This document shows positions 11,671 through 22,941 of a stretch of 64,000 bases of DNA, in pieces. Each line of letters begins with the position of its first letter. The stretch's first letter is position 1. Origin of the DNA: Rhynchosporium graminicola (lineage: Eukaryota > Ascomycota > Leotiomycetes > Helotiales > Ploettnerulaceae). Position numbers and translations under genes: made by a program. The stretch spans positions 2,702,578-2,766,577 of the forward strand of contig FJUW01000004.1 of assembly GCA_900074885.1 (NCBI GenBank), given 5' to 3'. The notes below the pieces were generated by a model. It saw only the letters and a list, made by a program, of their open reading frames with translations. It did not search any database and was not told the DNA's origin.

Positions 11671-12702
11671 TCAAGCTATATCATTTCTCTTCGTCCGATT
11701 TCCTCCACTCTGTGTGGGCACCAAATCTTCGTCCGCTCCAGCATCCATCCACACCCATCTGACGCCCCATGGCTTGTCCTTCAGCTGTAATTGGCGAGCG
11801 GGATTCAAATCGACTAGGGACTTCAGACCATCAGAAAGCTTCTTGCTAATGTCCACCGCATACAGTTCTCGCTCGAGAGATTTTTTACTTTCATTTCGAC
11901 TAGTCTCCCACTTGGAATACCACGGGATTGATCCAGTAGCTGTGATATCTAGCTTCTTGAGGTTTGGGAAATACTTGAGCGTAGCTGTCAACCGGTATGG
12001 GAATAGTTCATGCAGACTTGGCGTATAGCTAAGATACTTGATCCTCCCCCATACATCGTCTGTAAAGTTGCAAGTTCCCATGCTGTAGTAGTCCCAGAGA
12101 TGGACGCGTTCGGTCCCGCCTTGGAAATTGGGAAGGATCTTGAAGTGATCGGCAGCAAAGTTTGCGTACACGAATAATGTCATTCTTGAGCGGTTCGCAT
12201 TGAGTATCGGCGCATGATCATCCTTCTTGAGTTCACAGAGTGTGTAATAACACAGACCTTCGGCTCGGAGCTCTTTGGACACGTGCAGGATGACTGGGAT
12301 GTGACGTTGTGGTAGAGATGTAATTGACGAGCTGGGATGGTAGTGGGAGAAGAACTTGCGATCGTAGCTGAGGAGAACTTGGCGTGGCTCATGCGCGGCG
12401 AAGCCGATGATCTTGACTCGGAGCTCGACAGGAATTGTAGGGAAGAGGGTAAACTCTTTCTGAGTAGGAGCAGGTTTCGTGTCAATTGCTGGCAGAGAGC
12501 TGAGGAGGTTGCGAAGACGACATGATTGTGCTGCAGACTTTGGAGCTGCGTTATATCGGCTCAAGCCCATTCGTAGGCTAGTATAGAGTGGTTTTAGACG
12601 CTCAGTGAGATTTGGAAGACGGTTACGCTGCGCGAAGAGCCTGCCTTTTTGCTCGCGCTGGCACGTTTGCTCGCGCCGGTGAGTGGCATTCATGGCGTTC
12701 AT
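11671..12702 (-). CDS. 2EXR (F-box-like) protein, copy 3
   Basis: A 343-residue single-exon frame from ATG 12702 (MNAMNATHRREQ). It carries a ~60-residue basic N-terminal extension absent from the two neighbours; an internal Met (MGLSRYNAAP) would give a length closer to them. The 2EXR core is EFTLFPTIPVELRVKIIGFA, HEPRQVLLSYD, then PVILHVSKELRAEGLCYYTL. Further blocks shared with the others are YANFAADHFKI, WGRIKYL and a C-terminal W-containing motif (KPWGVRWVWMD). Intact. Same strand and order as copies 1 and 2. Confidence 0.85.
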   Translation of the reverse strand: MNAMNATHRREQTCQREQKGRLFAQRNRLPNLTERLKPLYTSLRMGLSRYNAAPKSAAQSCRLRNLLSSLPAIDTKPAPTQKEFTLFPTIPVELRVKIIGFAAHEPRQVLLSYDRKFFSHYHPSSSITSLPQRHIPVILHVSKELRAEGLCYYTLCELKKDDHAPILNANRSRMTLFVYANFAADHFKILPNFQGGTERVHLWDYYSMGTCNFTDDVWGRIKYLSYTPSLHELFPYRLTATLKYFPNLKKLDITATGSIPWYSKWETSRNESKKSLERELYAVDISKKLSDGLKSLVDLNPARQLQLKDKPWGVRWVWMDAGADEDLVPTQSGGNRTKRNDIA

Positions 12703-14507
12703 GGCGTTGTAAAGTGGATTTGATTTTTGAGGTTGGGAGACTTGAGAACAGATGATATTTCGGGATCGAGAGGTGTTGAAGATGTGAAAGGTTTGACTGT
12801 CATGTGAGTGCGAGAGCCATAATGCTGGTTGAAAGTCGTAAACAATGTGGGATCCACGCTAGTCCTGTCTGGGTCGCGTTAGCGAAATCACCATTGCGAA
12901 ATTTCATTTTACGTGATGCGCCCTTGACAAGTGAATGTTGATAAAAGTACTCAGAGACAGATTAAGTACTAGATAACTCTTAATAAATAGGCTTCTTTTC
13001 AATAGAACGTTACCCAGCTCCTGGGATCAGCGCTTTGGACGTGTGGTCCGGTTTTGAGGAAAGCAGACAAAACTAATCATCAGTTGTATTTATGGTTCCT
13101 CGAATATCTTAGAATTTGCTGATGCGGGTACTTTTTGCATCTAATCTCACAAAACCGAATTAACTGTTAGGTCCGATTGATAGATAGGCACGTGTTAGAA
13201 TCGTGATTACCCCCCTCCTCATGGACCTACTATAGCTATTAAGACCCTTCTTCTTACTATAGCTAGATTCGAGCGACACGATAAGTATTTGGCTAACTTT
13301 CTTCTCGCAAAGGCTTTTTCATTTCTTATATTGTTATTTAGTAGGCAGATGGAGATCTAAAATTCAGTGCTACTACTGTAAGCAGTTGAAAACAGGTCAA
13401 GAGTTTACCTACAAGGAAACTAGATTTCACTGTATCATCGTAGTTCAGCTTACAATTGAAGCCTACTTTAGCTCAATGAGTGATTTAGAAAAGTGGTAGA
13501 ATCTCGACCCAAACCGCCCTTCGAAAGCACTGCTTGGGATCCCTTCTATAGAAGCTCTTTATCCAGATATCATTGATGCGAACACGCCCTAAAAGCAATA
13601 ACTTCAACGCTCTTTCATTGATTTCCTCCACATATTCCTGTCAATAATTTTAGTTGTTTCAAATCAATTACTGCCCCAATACATCTACCTGCCCAGAATG
13701 TTACCTCAAATTGCTTTCCAGGGACACTTTGTCACTCGCGGCATATTTTACTCCACAGCGATATGGAGACGTTCATCTCCCAGAGCCATGAGGATTTACT
13801 TGTGGTGAACAGCTACAGAGATGATTACTATTCCTTGGGATTATTATACCGATTCTGCTAAGTGGTAGAGCCCTGGGTCAGAGTGACGTGGGGTTATCTA
13901 ATCTTCTATGACACTATTCTGTATGCTCTTATTGTCCAAAGACATCTTGAGGCTCGTAGAATCAGACTTGTAGAGTTTCAGAAAACAAAATTTTGGCTAA
14001 TGTTTTTCGCTCTTCTGACGCAATTTATTTATTTTACAGCATTACCTGGGTCACCAGTTTCCATACTTTCCAAATACAGGCGAACAAATGCCGTGAGCTA
14101 CTAGTATTAGTCAATCACATTGACATATCTGCTGAAGCAAGTTTACTCGTTCAAATGATATTTCAAGATATCAGAATTACCCTGTCTGCAAGAGCATACG
14201 ATACCTTTTCAGCAACTGTATTACCAGCGGTGTAGGGCCACAGTGGCTCTCTGAGACTTTGAGTGAGCGTGATGCCGTCTAAGCGGATATCACCTCGACT
14301 TTAGCCCACAGCTTTCTTCTGTCCCAGGTCAGGGTCTTTATCGTTTTTAGGTCTCCGGGGGGCTATAGGCTATTCATTTGGTTAAAATTTTCCCTTACTG
14401 TCGTTACGTCGTTACGTAGCTCAACACTTGCTGCTCTGACAGAAAGCCTCGAACTCAGCCTTCCAGCTTCGCCTATTGGCAATATCTCTGGGTGCTACAT
14501 AGCCCAA

Positions 14508-14616
14508 CAAAACGCCCATGAATTCAAAAACTCTCAGATTTCTTCTTTAGTCTGATTATACAGCACCCGTGAAAAGGCCCATGGATTCAAACACTTTCAA
14601 ATTTCTTCTTCCGTCT
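14508..14616. repeat. Short direct duplication, period 63 bp
   Basis: Two 46-base segments (14,508-14,553 and 14,571-14,616) share most positions, including the AAAA-GCCCATG-ATTCAAA core and the ATTTCTTCTT end. Confidence 0.7.
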
Positions 14617-16580
14617 TGCAGTCTTCGAAGTTGTGTGGTGTACGGTGATTCGGCTTCAGTCTCTCTTATCGTGCAGCTACATGCGCATTTCACCATCAAC
14701 CCTGAGTTCCTACCACAATTTCGAGTTTTCATTTGCTACTTTCAGCGAATCATATAGGTAGATACTTGACGGTTCCGCTTGAGATTAGCGAGCATGGAGT
14801 AGGTATACAAATCCACCTTTAACACTGGAGAAGCGCATGATCTTCATCGAACAACCAGCAACAAACAATCATACATTCATCACTATCCAATTGCTATTCG
14901 ATCCACCACTTGAATTTTCCGATCTCGAAAGTAACAGAGCAATCAACACGTGAGTTATTCTCCTCCCGTGCCCTCCCTCTCACACATGCAGATCGACCCC
15001 ACTCTTCCTCACCTCCCGATCATACTTTCGGTCCATGCCTATTGCAGTGCGTGACCTAGCTCAAATCATACTTTCTAAAATTAAGCATATTTTCAAGTTT
15101 AAATCAATCAACGCACTCCCGTCGCTATATAATTTGTGCACAAATACAATCGACACAATTGCTCATCGCCTCGGTTCCCTAATCGCTTGCCATCGCTCGT
15201 AATTCATCTATCTAATGTCTAATCAAATGATACCTCACTTATCAGGCTCGTATCTCCTACCGGATGCTCCAACCTAGTAAAGGCCGGGCAGGAGGGGATA
15301 TTTCCCTAGCGGGGCCCGAGTCCGAGGTCGTAGTGGCGGGGCGCATCTTGGTGCCGTTTGCTGAGGATGGCTTCCTTTTTAAGGGGGATCTTCTAAGATA
15401 TGGTCAACTCTGATTCGTGTCGGAGTAAGGTCATCAACAAGGTATTGAACACATAACCATCACGCGAATTTGAATCTTAGGTATATCGAGCTACTTGGTA
15501 TTCAATTCTCCAGGAGGAGAAGATCTTGATCTCGTGAAAAATACCGAAATTGTTCCGAGGTCGTAAAACACAGAATTATACCCATGGGATTCTAAGCGAG
15601 AGAAACATGAGCGGAGGATTGTGTAGAAATCAATCTAATGGCCGTCTCAGATTCGCAAATGTTGGATTACCTACTGAGGTATTCGTCAAGTTATCGGCAA
15701 AACATGTAGAATAGTCAGTATCGTTTGGCTCGGTCTTCTAAGAAACGCTCTCTCAACTCTTCAGGTCGAAGTCCGCCGGATAATTACACTTATAGAACTC
15801 TCGAAGTACCATATAAGAGTCAGATTGCTCGAATGCTTACTTCTACTTTCATACCATCGAAACAGATATCTTCAAACAGTCTGTCGTAGAAATCATCACC
15901 TATATTCGGGATTAAATTATATCTGACTCAAGAAAAATCTCATCAGGAAACGCCTCAATGCCCTCCGCAGATGGACCCGCCTACTAAGACGCCACTACCT
16001 ACCTTTCCCACGCCCCGCCACCCATCCCTAGCAAGAACTCCCCGTCGCGAGCGGTGGCGGTGGCGGTCTGGTTGATGAGAGATATCTACTCCGTACAGTA
16101 CAATCAATTGCTAAATGCTCTAATCCGAAACCGGCAGGTGTGGTTGTGATAAGCGGTTAAGTGCATCTCGCATCTCTTGGCAGGTACCATTGCGGCCAAG
16201 CAGCCGTTACACGATCATCCCATATCCCATTTCCACAGCTCGCACCTGCTTCTTCGGTACAAGTCAATGTGTGTCGAAGGGCCAAGATGGGAGGGAGTAT
16301 TCCTTGGAATTGCTTGTTGGGGGAACAAGCAATGGCAAGTCTTGAAGCCCGGTCTTGGTGAAGATCTAGGTACGTACGGGCATGCGGACTGTTTGTCGCC
16401 GCGGTGTAGTGTGAGTGAGTGGCGGGAACTAGATTTAGTGGGAGAGATAGAGGTCAAGAGGGAGGCTCGGAGGATATGGAAGGAACGAATTGAGGGAATG
16501 GCCGCTCCGCTTTGGGAAATGAACGGCGGACTCGGTTGATGGTGTTTTTGTGATATCGGGAAGGTGCAGACGGTGAGATG

Positions 16581-16640
16581 AGGGGAGGGGAGGGGAGGGG
16601 AGGGGAGAGGGAGAGGGAGAGGGAGAGGAGAGGGGGAATG
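16581..16640 (+). promoter_or_regulatory. Polypurine (GGGGA)n / (GAGGGA)n tract upstream of the protease
   Basis: Five GGGGA units are followed by GAGGGA units on the plus strand, about 190-245 bp before the ATG at 16826. Runs of four G at regular spacing could form a G-quadruplex. Such tracts often sit in fungal promoters; an effect here is inference. Confidence 0.55.
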
Positions 16641-16682
16641 ATATGGATGGTGCAATCCCCGGGTACTATGGTTAAGGGAGGG

Positions 16683-16705
16683 AGCCATAGTATAGTATAT
16701 ATGAA
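16683..16705 (+). promoter_or_regulatory. Probable TATA region and CT-rich leader of the sedolisin gene
   Basis: A TATAGTATATATGAAG stretch about 125-140 bp before ATG 16826, followed by a long CT-rich segment (16,710-16,790), the usual look of a strong fungal promoter and transcript leader. Confidence 0.45.
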
Positions 16706-16825
16706 GCTGTGGTCTCCCTCCTCTTACAACCTCTCTCTTCTCATCCTCATACTCCTTCCCCCTCTCTCTCACCAAAGGACGACTTCTCGAGATCTGGGGC
16801 ATTCGTTTACCTATCAGACTCCATT

Positions 16826-18595
16826 ATGAAGCTCTCAATCATCTCTCTCCTTGTTGGGACTGTCCTCGCCACTCAGGACTCATACCGAGTCTTTGAGAAG
16901 CTCTCCGCTGCTCCAGAGCCTTGGACCCTGAAGGATGATGCTCAAAAGGTCGATCAGAACTTGGCGTTCAAGTTGCGTGTCCATCTCAAGAATCGCAACA
17001 TCGCTTCTTTCAAGCAACAGGTACTCGATGTTAGCACTCCCAGTCATCCATCCTATGGTCGTCACCTCAGCCGTGAGGAGGTCAATTCCATGATCGCTCC
17101 ATCTAGTGAAGCTTTCGCTCACGTCATGGAATGGTTGGAGTCGTACAACCTCTCCTCCAAGGCAACTGTCGAGAGTGACTGGATCGTCATCGATTCCACT
17201 ATCGGTGAAGTTGAGACTCTGCTCGATACTAAGTACGAAGTCTTCGAGAATTCCGACACTGGTAAGAAGGCTGCTCGAACTCTCGCCTATAGTCTTCCGG
17301 CTTCGCTGCACGCGTATGTCGACATTGTCGCACCAACTATCAAGTTCAGCGCTCCCAAGCCTCAACTTTCCACTATCGTCAAGGATTTTGAAAAGTCAAA
17401 GAACCTGAAGGCCGTTGGATCATTGCATGATGTCCACGATGGTCTTGATGTTGTGGCTTGCAACTCTTCTATCACCGTAGACTGCCTCCAGGCTCTCTAC
17501 AAGTTCAAGCACTTTCGAGGATCTCGTCGTAACGGAAACCAAATTGGTCTTGCTGGCTTCCTCGAGGAATATGCCCAACATGACGATCTTGAGCAATTCT
17601 ACCGTACGTACGTTCCCGATGCTTACGACGCCGACTTCCAGGAGATTTTGATCAATGGTGGTCTCAATACTCAAGACGCTACTGGTGGTAATCAAAGCAT
17701 CACCGAGGCAAACCTCGATATCCAATATGGTGCTGGCCTTGCCTACCCTACCCCTTCCATTTACTTCTCTACTGGCGGTCGTCCTCCCGAGACAGTCGAC
17801 TATGAGTTGGACAATGAGCCTTACCTTGAGTTCCTTACGTACCTCTTAGCGATGAAGAAAATCCCTCAAACGATCTCCATCTCATATGGAGACAGCGAAT
17901 GGGGTGTTCCAGCATCTTACGCCCATACAGTCTGCGATCTCTTCGCTCAAGTCGCAGCACGCGGTGTTACCGTTCTCGCCTCTTCGGGAGACTCCGGATC
18001 TGGAGACAACTGCACCCAGACCAATCCCAACAAGCTACTCTACACCCCTGCTTTCCCAGCTTCATGCCCATGGGTCACAGCCGTTGGCGGAACCCGCTAC
18101 GTTAACCCCGAATTAGCAGTCTCCTTCTCGGGTGGCGGCTTTTCCGACTTCTTCCCTCGTCCATCGTGGCAAAACGCCGACGTTTCTTCTTGGCTATCGA
18201 CCAAAGCCGACCCCAAATACACCCAATACTTCAACGCCTCCGGCCGCGCCTACCCGGACATTTCAGCCCAAGGCGTCAACTTCCACACCATTCTCGAGGG
18301 CGAAGACGGTCTTGTTTCGGGAACTAGCGCTTCGGCACCGGCTTTCGCTGCTGTGGTCGCTCTGTTGAACGGTGATCGTATCTCGAACGGTCTTGCACCT
18401 TTCGGCTTCTTGAACCCGTGGTTGTACAGTAAAGGCAAGAGCGGTCTTACGGACATCGTTGGCGGCAAGGGACGAGGATGTCCCCAGATTCCTGGATCGG
18501 GATTCCCAGCTGTCGCTGGATGGGATCCTGTTACTGGTCTTGGTACCCCTGATTTCCCGAAGTTGAGACTTGCAAGCACAGGCATCAAGTTATAG
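16826..18595 (+). CDS. Secreted sedolisin-family (S53) tripeptidyl/acid peptidase
   Basis: A 589-residue preproprotein without introns. I chose ATG 16826 because MKLSIISLLVGTVLATQDSY is a signal peptide; the frame is open 39 codons further up but that extension is not signal-like. Residues ~30-200 match the pro-kumamolisin propeptide (HLKNRNIASFKQQVLDVSTP, HPSYGRHLSREEV). The catalytic domain has the sedolisin residues in order: Glu294 and Asp298 in EANLDIQYGAGLAYP, the oxyanion Asp389 in SSGDSGSGD, and the nucleophile Ser501 in SGTSASAPAFAA. The C-terminal calcium-site region is DIVGGKGRG and GWDPVTGLGTPDF. It would be secreted, self-processed at low pH and cut proteins or release tripeptides outside the cell. 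Several Asn-X-Ser/Thr sites fit a secreted glycoprotein. Complete and intact. Confidence 0.95.
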   Translation: MKLSIISLLVGTVLATQDSYRVFEKLSAAPEPWTLKDDAQKVDQNLAFKLRVHLKNRNIASFKQQVLDVSTPSHPSYGRHLSREEVNSMIAPSSEAFAHVMEWLESYNLSSKATVESDWIVIDSTIGEVETLLDTKYEVFENSDTGKKAARTLAYSLPASLHAYVDIVAPTIKFSAPKPQLSTIVKDFEKSKNLKAVGSLHDVHDGLDVVACNSSITVDCLQALYKFKHFRGSRRNGNQIGLAGFLEEYAQHDDLEQFYRTYVPDAYDADFQEILINGGLNTQDATGGNQSITEANLDIQYGAGLAYPTPSIYFSTGGRPPETVDYELDNEPYLEFLTYLLAMKKIPQTISISYGDSEWGVPASYAHTVCDLFAQVAARGVTVLASSGDSGSGDNCTQTNPNKLLYTPAFPASCPWVTAVGGTRYVNPELAVSFSGGGFSDFFPRPSWQNADVSSWLSTKADPKYTQYFNASGRAYPDISAQGVNFHTILEGEDGLVSGTSASAPAFAAVVALLNGDRISNGLAPFGFLNPWLYSKGKSGLTDIVGGKGRGCPQIPGSGFPAVAGWDPVTGLGTPDFPKLRLASTGIKL

Positions 18596-21500
18596 ATGCT
18601 TCTGAGATGTATGTGATATTTTGCTTTGTGATGTTGGGATGATGGAGCCTTGTGATGATATCTATCAATATTTCTTGAGATGATAACGATGCTTTAGCGA
18701 ACTAGTAATTAATGTTCGGAAACATTTTGGGATGCTCATTATTGGGTCATCGATTCTGATCAGACTGAGAATATAATTTACATTACTCACATTACTCAAA
18801 AGCTCAATGATTGCTTGCTTCAACGGCCTCATTTGGAATCGTACCAGTCTTCTTCTCATTTACTTTCGTCCACCCTTACCTGATACATATATGACATTCT
18901 AAGCATTCTTACTTCCCCACTCTCACTCATATTGTCTTCCAGAGAAAGTCGCGGTAGAAGATCTGCTTACCAGGTAGCAGTCTAAAAACTGCGAGCGATA
19001 AACGAGAAGAGAGAGGTTCTTTCGCACTGAAAGACCGATGGAAGTTAATTCATCTCATCTCTGGCGAAGTCAACACAATGAGGCGTCTCACCTATCTCAC
19101 ACACCCAACACATGCGTAGAACTCACCACTGATTTCGTTATGAGACATGGTGAATTTTGACATGACTTTGAGTTTAGATGGAGTCTTATGGTATTCCGTT
19201 TATAGAAGTTTGGGTCTTTGTGATTTTATGGGTCCAAGCCTGGCCCAGGGAAGAGGAGAGGATGGGATGGGATTGGACGGTTCAGGGAGGAAGGGAGGAA
19301 GGGAGGAAGGGAGGAAATAACCCTTCCCCAGCTTCTCGAGTTAGCAAGCACAAACCAAACTTCCCTTCATGTCTCCATCCCACGTATTCTTCTTCGCCTA
19401 AGTTTCCCTGACATCCCCTTTCCCTGTACATTACCAAATTTGTTCTTCTTTACCCAGAAATCTTTTATTCTCTGGAGATTCCGACCTAAAAGGCTCTACA
19501 AGAAAATAGTTAGGTAAAGGTATCGATAAACCAGTCGTTTAAAAATTGAGATTGTAAACTCTTAGACTCATGTCCCAATGTTTGTTACATAACGGTAATC
19601 ATTCATAAACTTCAGATTCTCTCAGCTGCTAGAGGTCCACTTTTCGTTATGAGAGGAGGATATAATTTCCAAAATTAGTTGTTGCTGATTTGATTCATTA
19701 GATTTAAGACGAGCTGACTAGGGCCGTGCTTAGGAAAGTTAGAAAGGGAGCGGGTGTCTTGTTTGATTTTGGTCTATAGTGCATTCCTCGGGGGAGGGGT
19801 GGGAATAAGAGAATGGGTGTAAGTTTGGAGAGGATGTAGATGCTGATTGGTTTGTAAAGTCGAGATTGATTTCAGTAGCTGCGATATGTTCTTGACTATT
19901 GAAGGAATGATATGAATGATGTGAGTGACACCCTAGAAAAAGAAGCTGCTAGTTAAGTAATCAGAGCAAAGTAAGTGTACGCGGTCACTGTCTTAGACAT
20001 TTGGAGTATAATCCGCTGGGTCGACGAGAAGAGGAGATATTCCAGGAATTAGCTCAGGAAGTGCACATTCTGATGCGGTGACGTGTAACCACACAATTGC
20101 CAGGACTGAGAAAGAGTGTCCTCTTGTCTGACCCGGTTTCTTCGTGTTTGGTCATAGTCTGATAAGTTTGATTTGTCCTGGCTTGAAATGAGATTGAGTT
20201 GAGGCGAAAAGATACAAGGGCATGCTGACTCAGCCAGTGCTCTTACAACATCTCGGACTCGTCGTCAATTTCTCTTGACTCTTCTACCGCTGGGGAAGAT
20301 TTGATATTACTAGGGTAACGGTCATGAACAAGAAATCAAACTATGTATGTCACTAAAGTTGGCAGCTCCGGGCAACAAGGATCTTTCCTCGTGGTAAGAG
20401 CGTAATTGAGTCGCGAAAGCTACTTATGACTTGATTCAATCGTCTTACCCAACTCATAAGTATTTCCAATGGCCTTGAGTAAGGTTTATCCGTTTAGTCC
20501 GAAAACAGAGCTTCAACATCCATGTCCTCCAAATCGGCCACTCTTCCCGCCCATGTCGATGGGGAGGCAGCACAACAAAGCTAGTGTGCATTAAGCGAGA
20601 TACCTCTGGTATTATGTACCTATTCTTACTCCTTGTACGAGTGTTTAACCAAACTTGGGACTACAAGGAGAAGAGACTGACGATCGATATTATGGCTCTT
20701 CGCCAGTCGTACGACCGAAGGGAGATTATAGGCGTACGATAGATTGCTAGAAAGAACAACCCTGCTGACTATGACGAAGTCTACTCCTAATAACTCTCAT
20801 GAGAAGTTTATTAGTCGTAGTACGCTCCAGATGCGTATGGATGGCTGTCCAGCGGTGGAGCGAGAGACACTTCGTGATGAACCCAGCATGTGAGAAGACA
20901 CGATTCTGTTCTTTTAGAGAGAACTATAAAAGTGTTGTTCATTCTACCAATAGGGTAGCTTTGATCAGGTATACCTTGATCCACTTCCTGACTGTTACTT
21001 ATTTCTAGGAGGGAAGAGATAGTCAGTGTAGGAAGTGTTGGATCACGTGTTCTGTCCATCCGTACAGGGACGTCCATGGCACTAATAGAAGCACTTTATC
21101 TACTGCTTCTCTGGAAGGAAGGAGATAATCTTCTTACTTAGAATTACATGAATACTACTAGACGCAAACAGTGTATACACTATCCTTCTGTGATACCGAG
21201 AGTCTTGTTTCAAATTCACTTGCCGCTGCCGCGCCGTCTATCGCATCACAAAGTTAAAGACTTAATACTTATCAATTATTCATACAGGGAATCTGGTTAG
21301 GCCGCCCAGCGCCAGGGTGACATTTGAAGCCCTGAATTCGATGGACCATTGACGCGTTCAATCAATCTCTACGCCTTGGAAACCCGACATCTTCTCTTCC
21401 ATCCAAAATCTAAACTGAACGACGACATCACGACCAGCAACGGAACAGCAAAGAGAGAGAGAGGCATATCAAATCAAGCGGGCCGTCGCCACGCTCGATC

Positions 21501-21674
21501 TCGTATCGAAATCTGAACCTACGGCTGATAGATATGTTGAGGACTTAACGAGCGAGAGTTTTCAAGATGTCGTCGAGCTCCAATGAGGTTTCGAATACTT
21601 GATCAACAACCACGCAAGAATCTCATACAACCACTCTGGGGTCAGTTGTTCTTGTGGAGACTGGGCGCATAACT
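18596..21674. other. Intergenic, nothing supported apart from a GA-rich tandem repeat
   Basis: About 3 kb with no coding pattern. It holds a (GGGAGGAA)4-like tract around 19,285-19,317. The 3' part upstream of 21,675 is the leader of the fourth 2EXR gene. Confidence 0.5.
19285..19317. repeat. (GGGAGGAA)n short tandem repeat
   Basis: Four consecutive copies of a purine-rich octamer. Confidence 0.8.
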
Positions 21675-22941
21675 ATGTCAGCAGCATATCCTCACACGCT
21701 GAAAGAGCCAAATATGGACGTTGACTCCAACCTCTTTCCATCCAGCATGTCTGCTCTCGATATTAGCAAGAAAGATCAGGCGGCCAAGATGGCAATTCCG
21801 ATTTGGGAAGAGAAAAAAATGACAAGCAGAATAAAAGCCTTGCTATCCGCTCCTCCTCTGCTGGTAGTGGAGAAGATGCCAGTGCCGACTTGTGCGCGAT
21901 TGGAGGTGTTCGAACTTTTTGACAAACTACCACCAGAGATCCGGAGCATGATTTACAAGCTCATGAGCTCGGAGTCCAGGTAAGATAGGTCATATATAGA
22001 TCTCTTTACTTCTTCGACGTCAAAACCTTTAGTGACGCGTCTGCTTCGTTAGAGACGAGCAGAAGTTTTTAATTTGAACGAGCTGACAATGAATCAGATG
22101 TGTCAAGCTCTTCGAAGGTTCTCGGAGAAGAAGAGCACGCATGCACGCCTGGAACTCCAACGTTCAAGGCCAAAGTCGCCACCCAGCAATCGTACACGTG
22201 AGTCCTGAGGCTCGGTGGCAAGCATTGCGATCTTACACAATATGTCATGATCGGCCTCGGATTTACATTGATAAGGCCTTGATTACAGAAAGTGGGCTAG
22301 TCCTGTCCACGCAAAGCATGAAATTGGATAATGCGGGAGTTAAGAATACTTACTTCATCGACTTTGCAAAGGACTATTTCAGCCACGGACAAACAAAGTT
22401 CCGAGTGAGCAAGCTCCGGCTTGCAGGACCAGGAGATTTCAACTTCGAGGCTGGTATTCTGGCTCGAATTCAGAATGTACATCAGCAACAATGTTTCGGC
22501 CGTGCTATGCGGGGCTTCGATGACATATGGACGTCTACTACAGAAACAACTGCTATGTTCAGACATAGAATCTGGGAAAACCTTCGCCATGTCACGATTG
22601 TGATCGAGGAGTACAGTGCTTTCGACCGTCAAGAAACTTTCTGCTGGACGATGAAGCGCCGCAGAATCGAGCAAGCATTTACATATTTGGTGAAAGCTAA
22701 TCAAATTGCACTCTGGCGGCAGTTGTCCAACGCAGATACCCGGGAGTTGGATGATATGGGTCCTGTACAATCTCAGCTGCACTTCAAGTGGCGGATGGAG
22801 CAGGTCGTGGATGAGACACCTTGTGCTCCGAAACTAGCCCGTTCAACTACCATAGATCCAGGATATTACCGGCAATTGCTCGACGAAGATCAGAAGACTC
22901 TGATTAGATGTGCGGAGCTTTATCGCGCTCGTGGGGATTGA
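21675..22941 (+). CDS. 2EXR (F-box-like) protein, plus-strand copy 4, two exons
   Basis: Exons 21675-21979 and 22098-22941; the 118-bp intron starts GTAAGA and ends ATCAG and splits an Arg codon. The frame is 382 residues from ATG 21675 (MSAAYPHTLKEP); an upstream GTG is not used. The 2EXR first block is LEVFELFDKLPPEIRSMIYKL at residues ~85-105, running across the splice into RCVKLFEG, and the second block is HPAIVHVSPEARWQALRSYT, where family members have 'P..L.V..ESR..AL..Y'. It is clearly more diverged from copies 1-3 than they are from each other (different spacing, an intron, opposite strand), so it is an older relative and not part of the tandem array. Function unknown. Confidence 0.85.

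Larger units (their letters stand above)
12703..16825. other. Intergenic, with a possible decayed membrane-protein fragment and a short tandem duplication
   Basis: No intact gene supported. At about 13,760-14,235 two plus-strand frames read as hydrophobic helices (WGYLIFYDTILYALIVQ, FWLMFFALLTQFIYF) and may be a relic I cannot identify. 14,508-14,553 and 14,571-14,616 are near-identical direct copies 63 bp apart. The last ~250 bp are the promoter and leader of the sedolisin. Confidence 0.4.

Noticed and set aside
16215..16802. 195-codon minus-strand frame over the sedolisin promoter
   Set aside because: Its Pro/Leu/Ser-rich part is the complement of the polypurine tract; no motif, and it overlaps the promoter and leader.
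16880..17725. Long antisense frames inside the sedolisin gene
   Set aside because: Shadows of a strongly codon-biased gene; no independent similarity.
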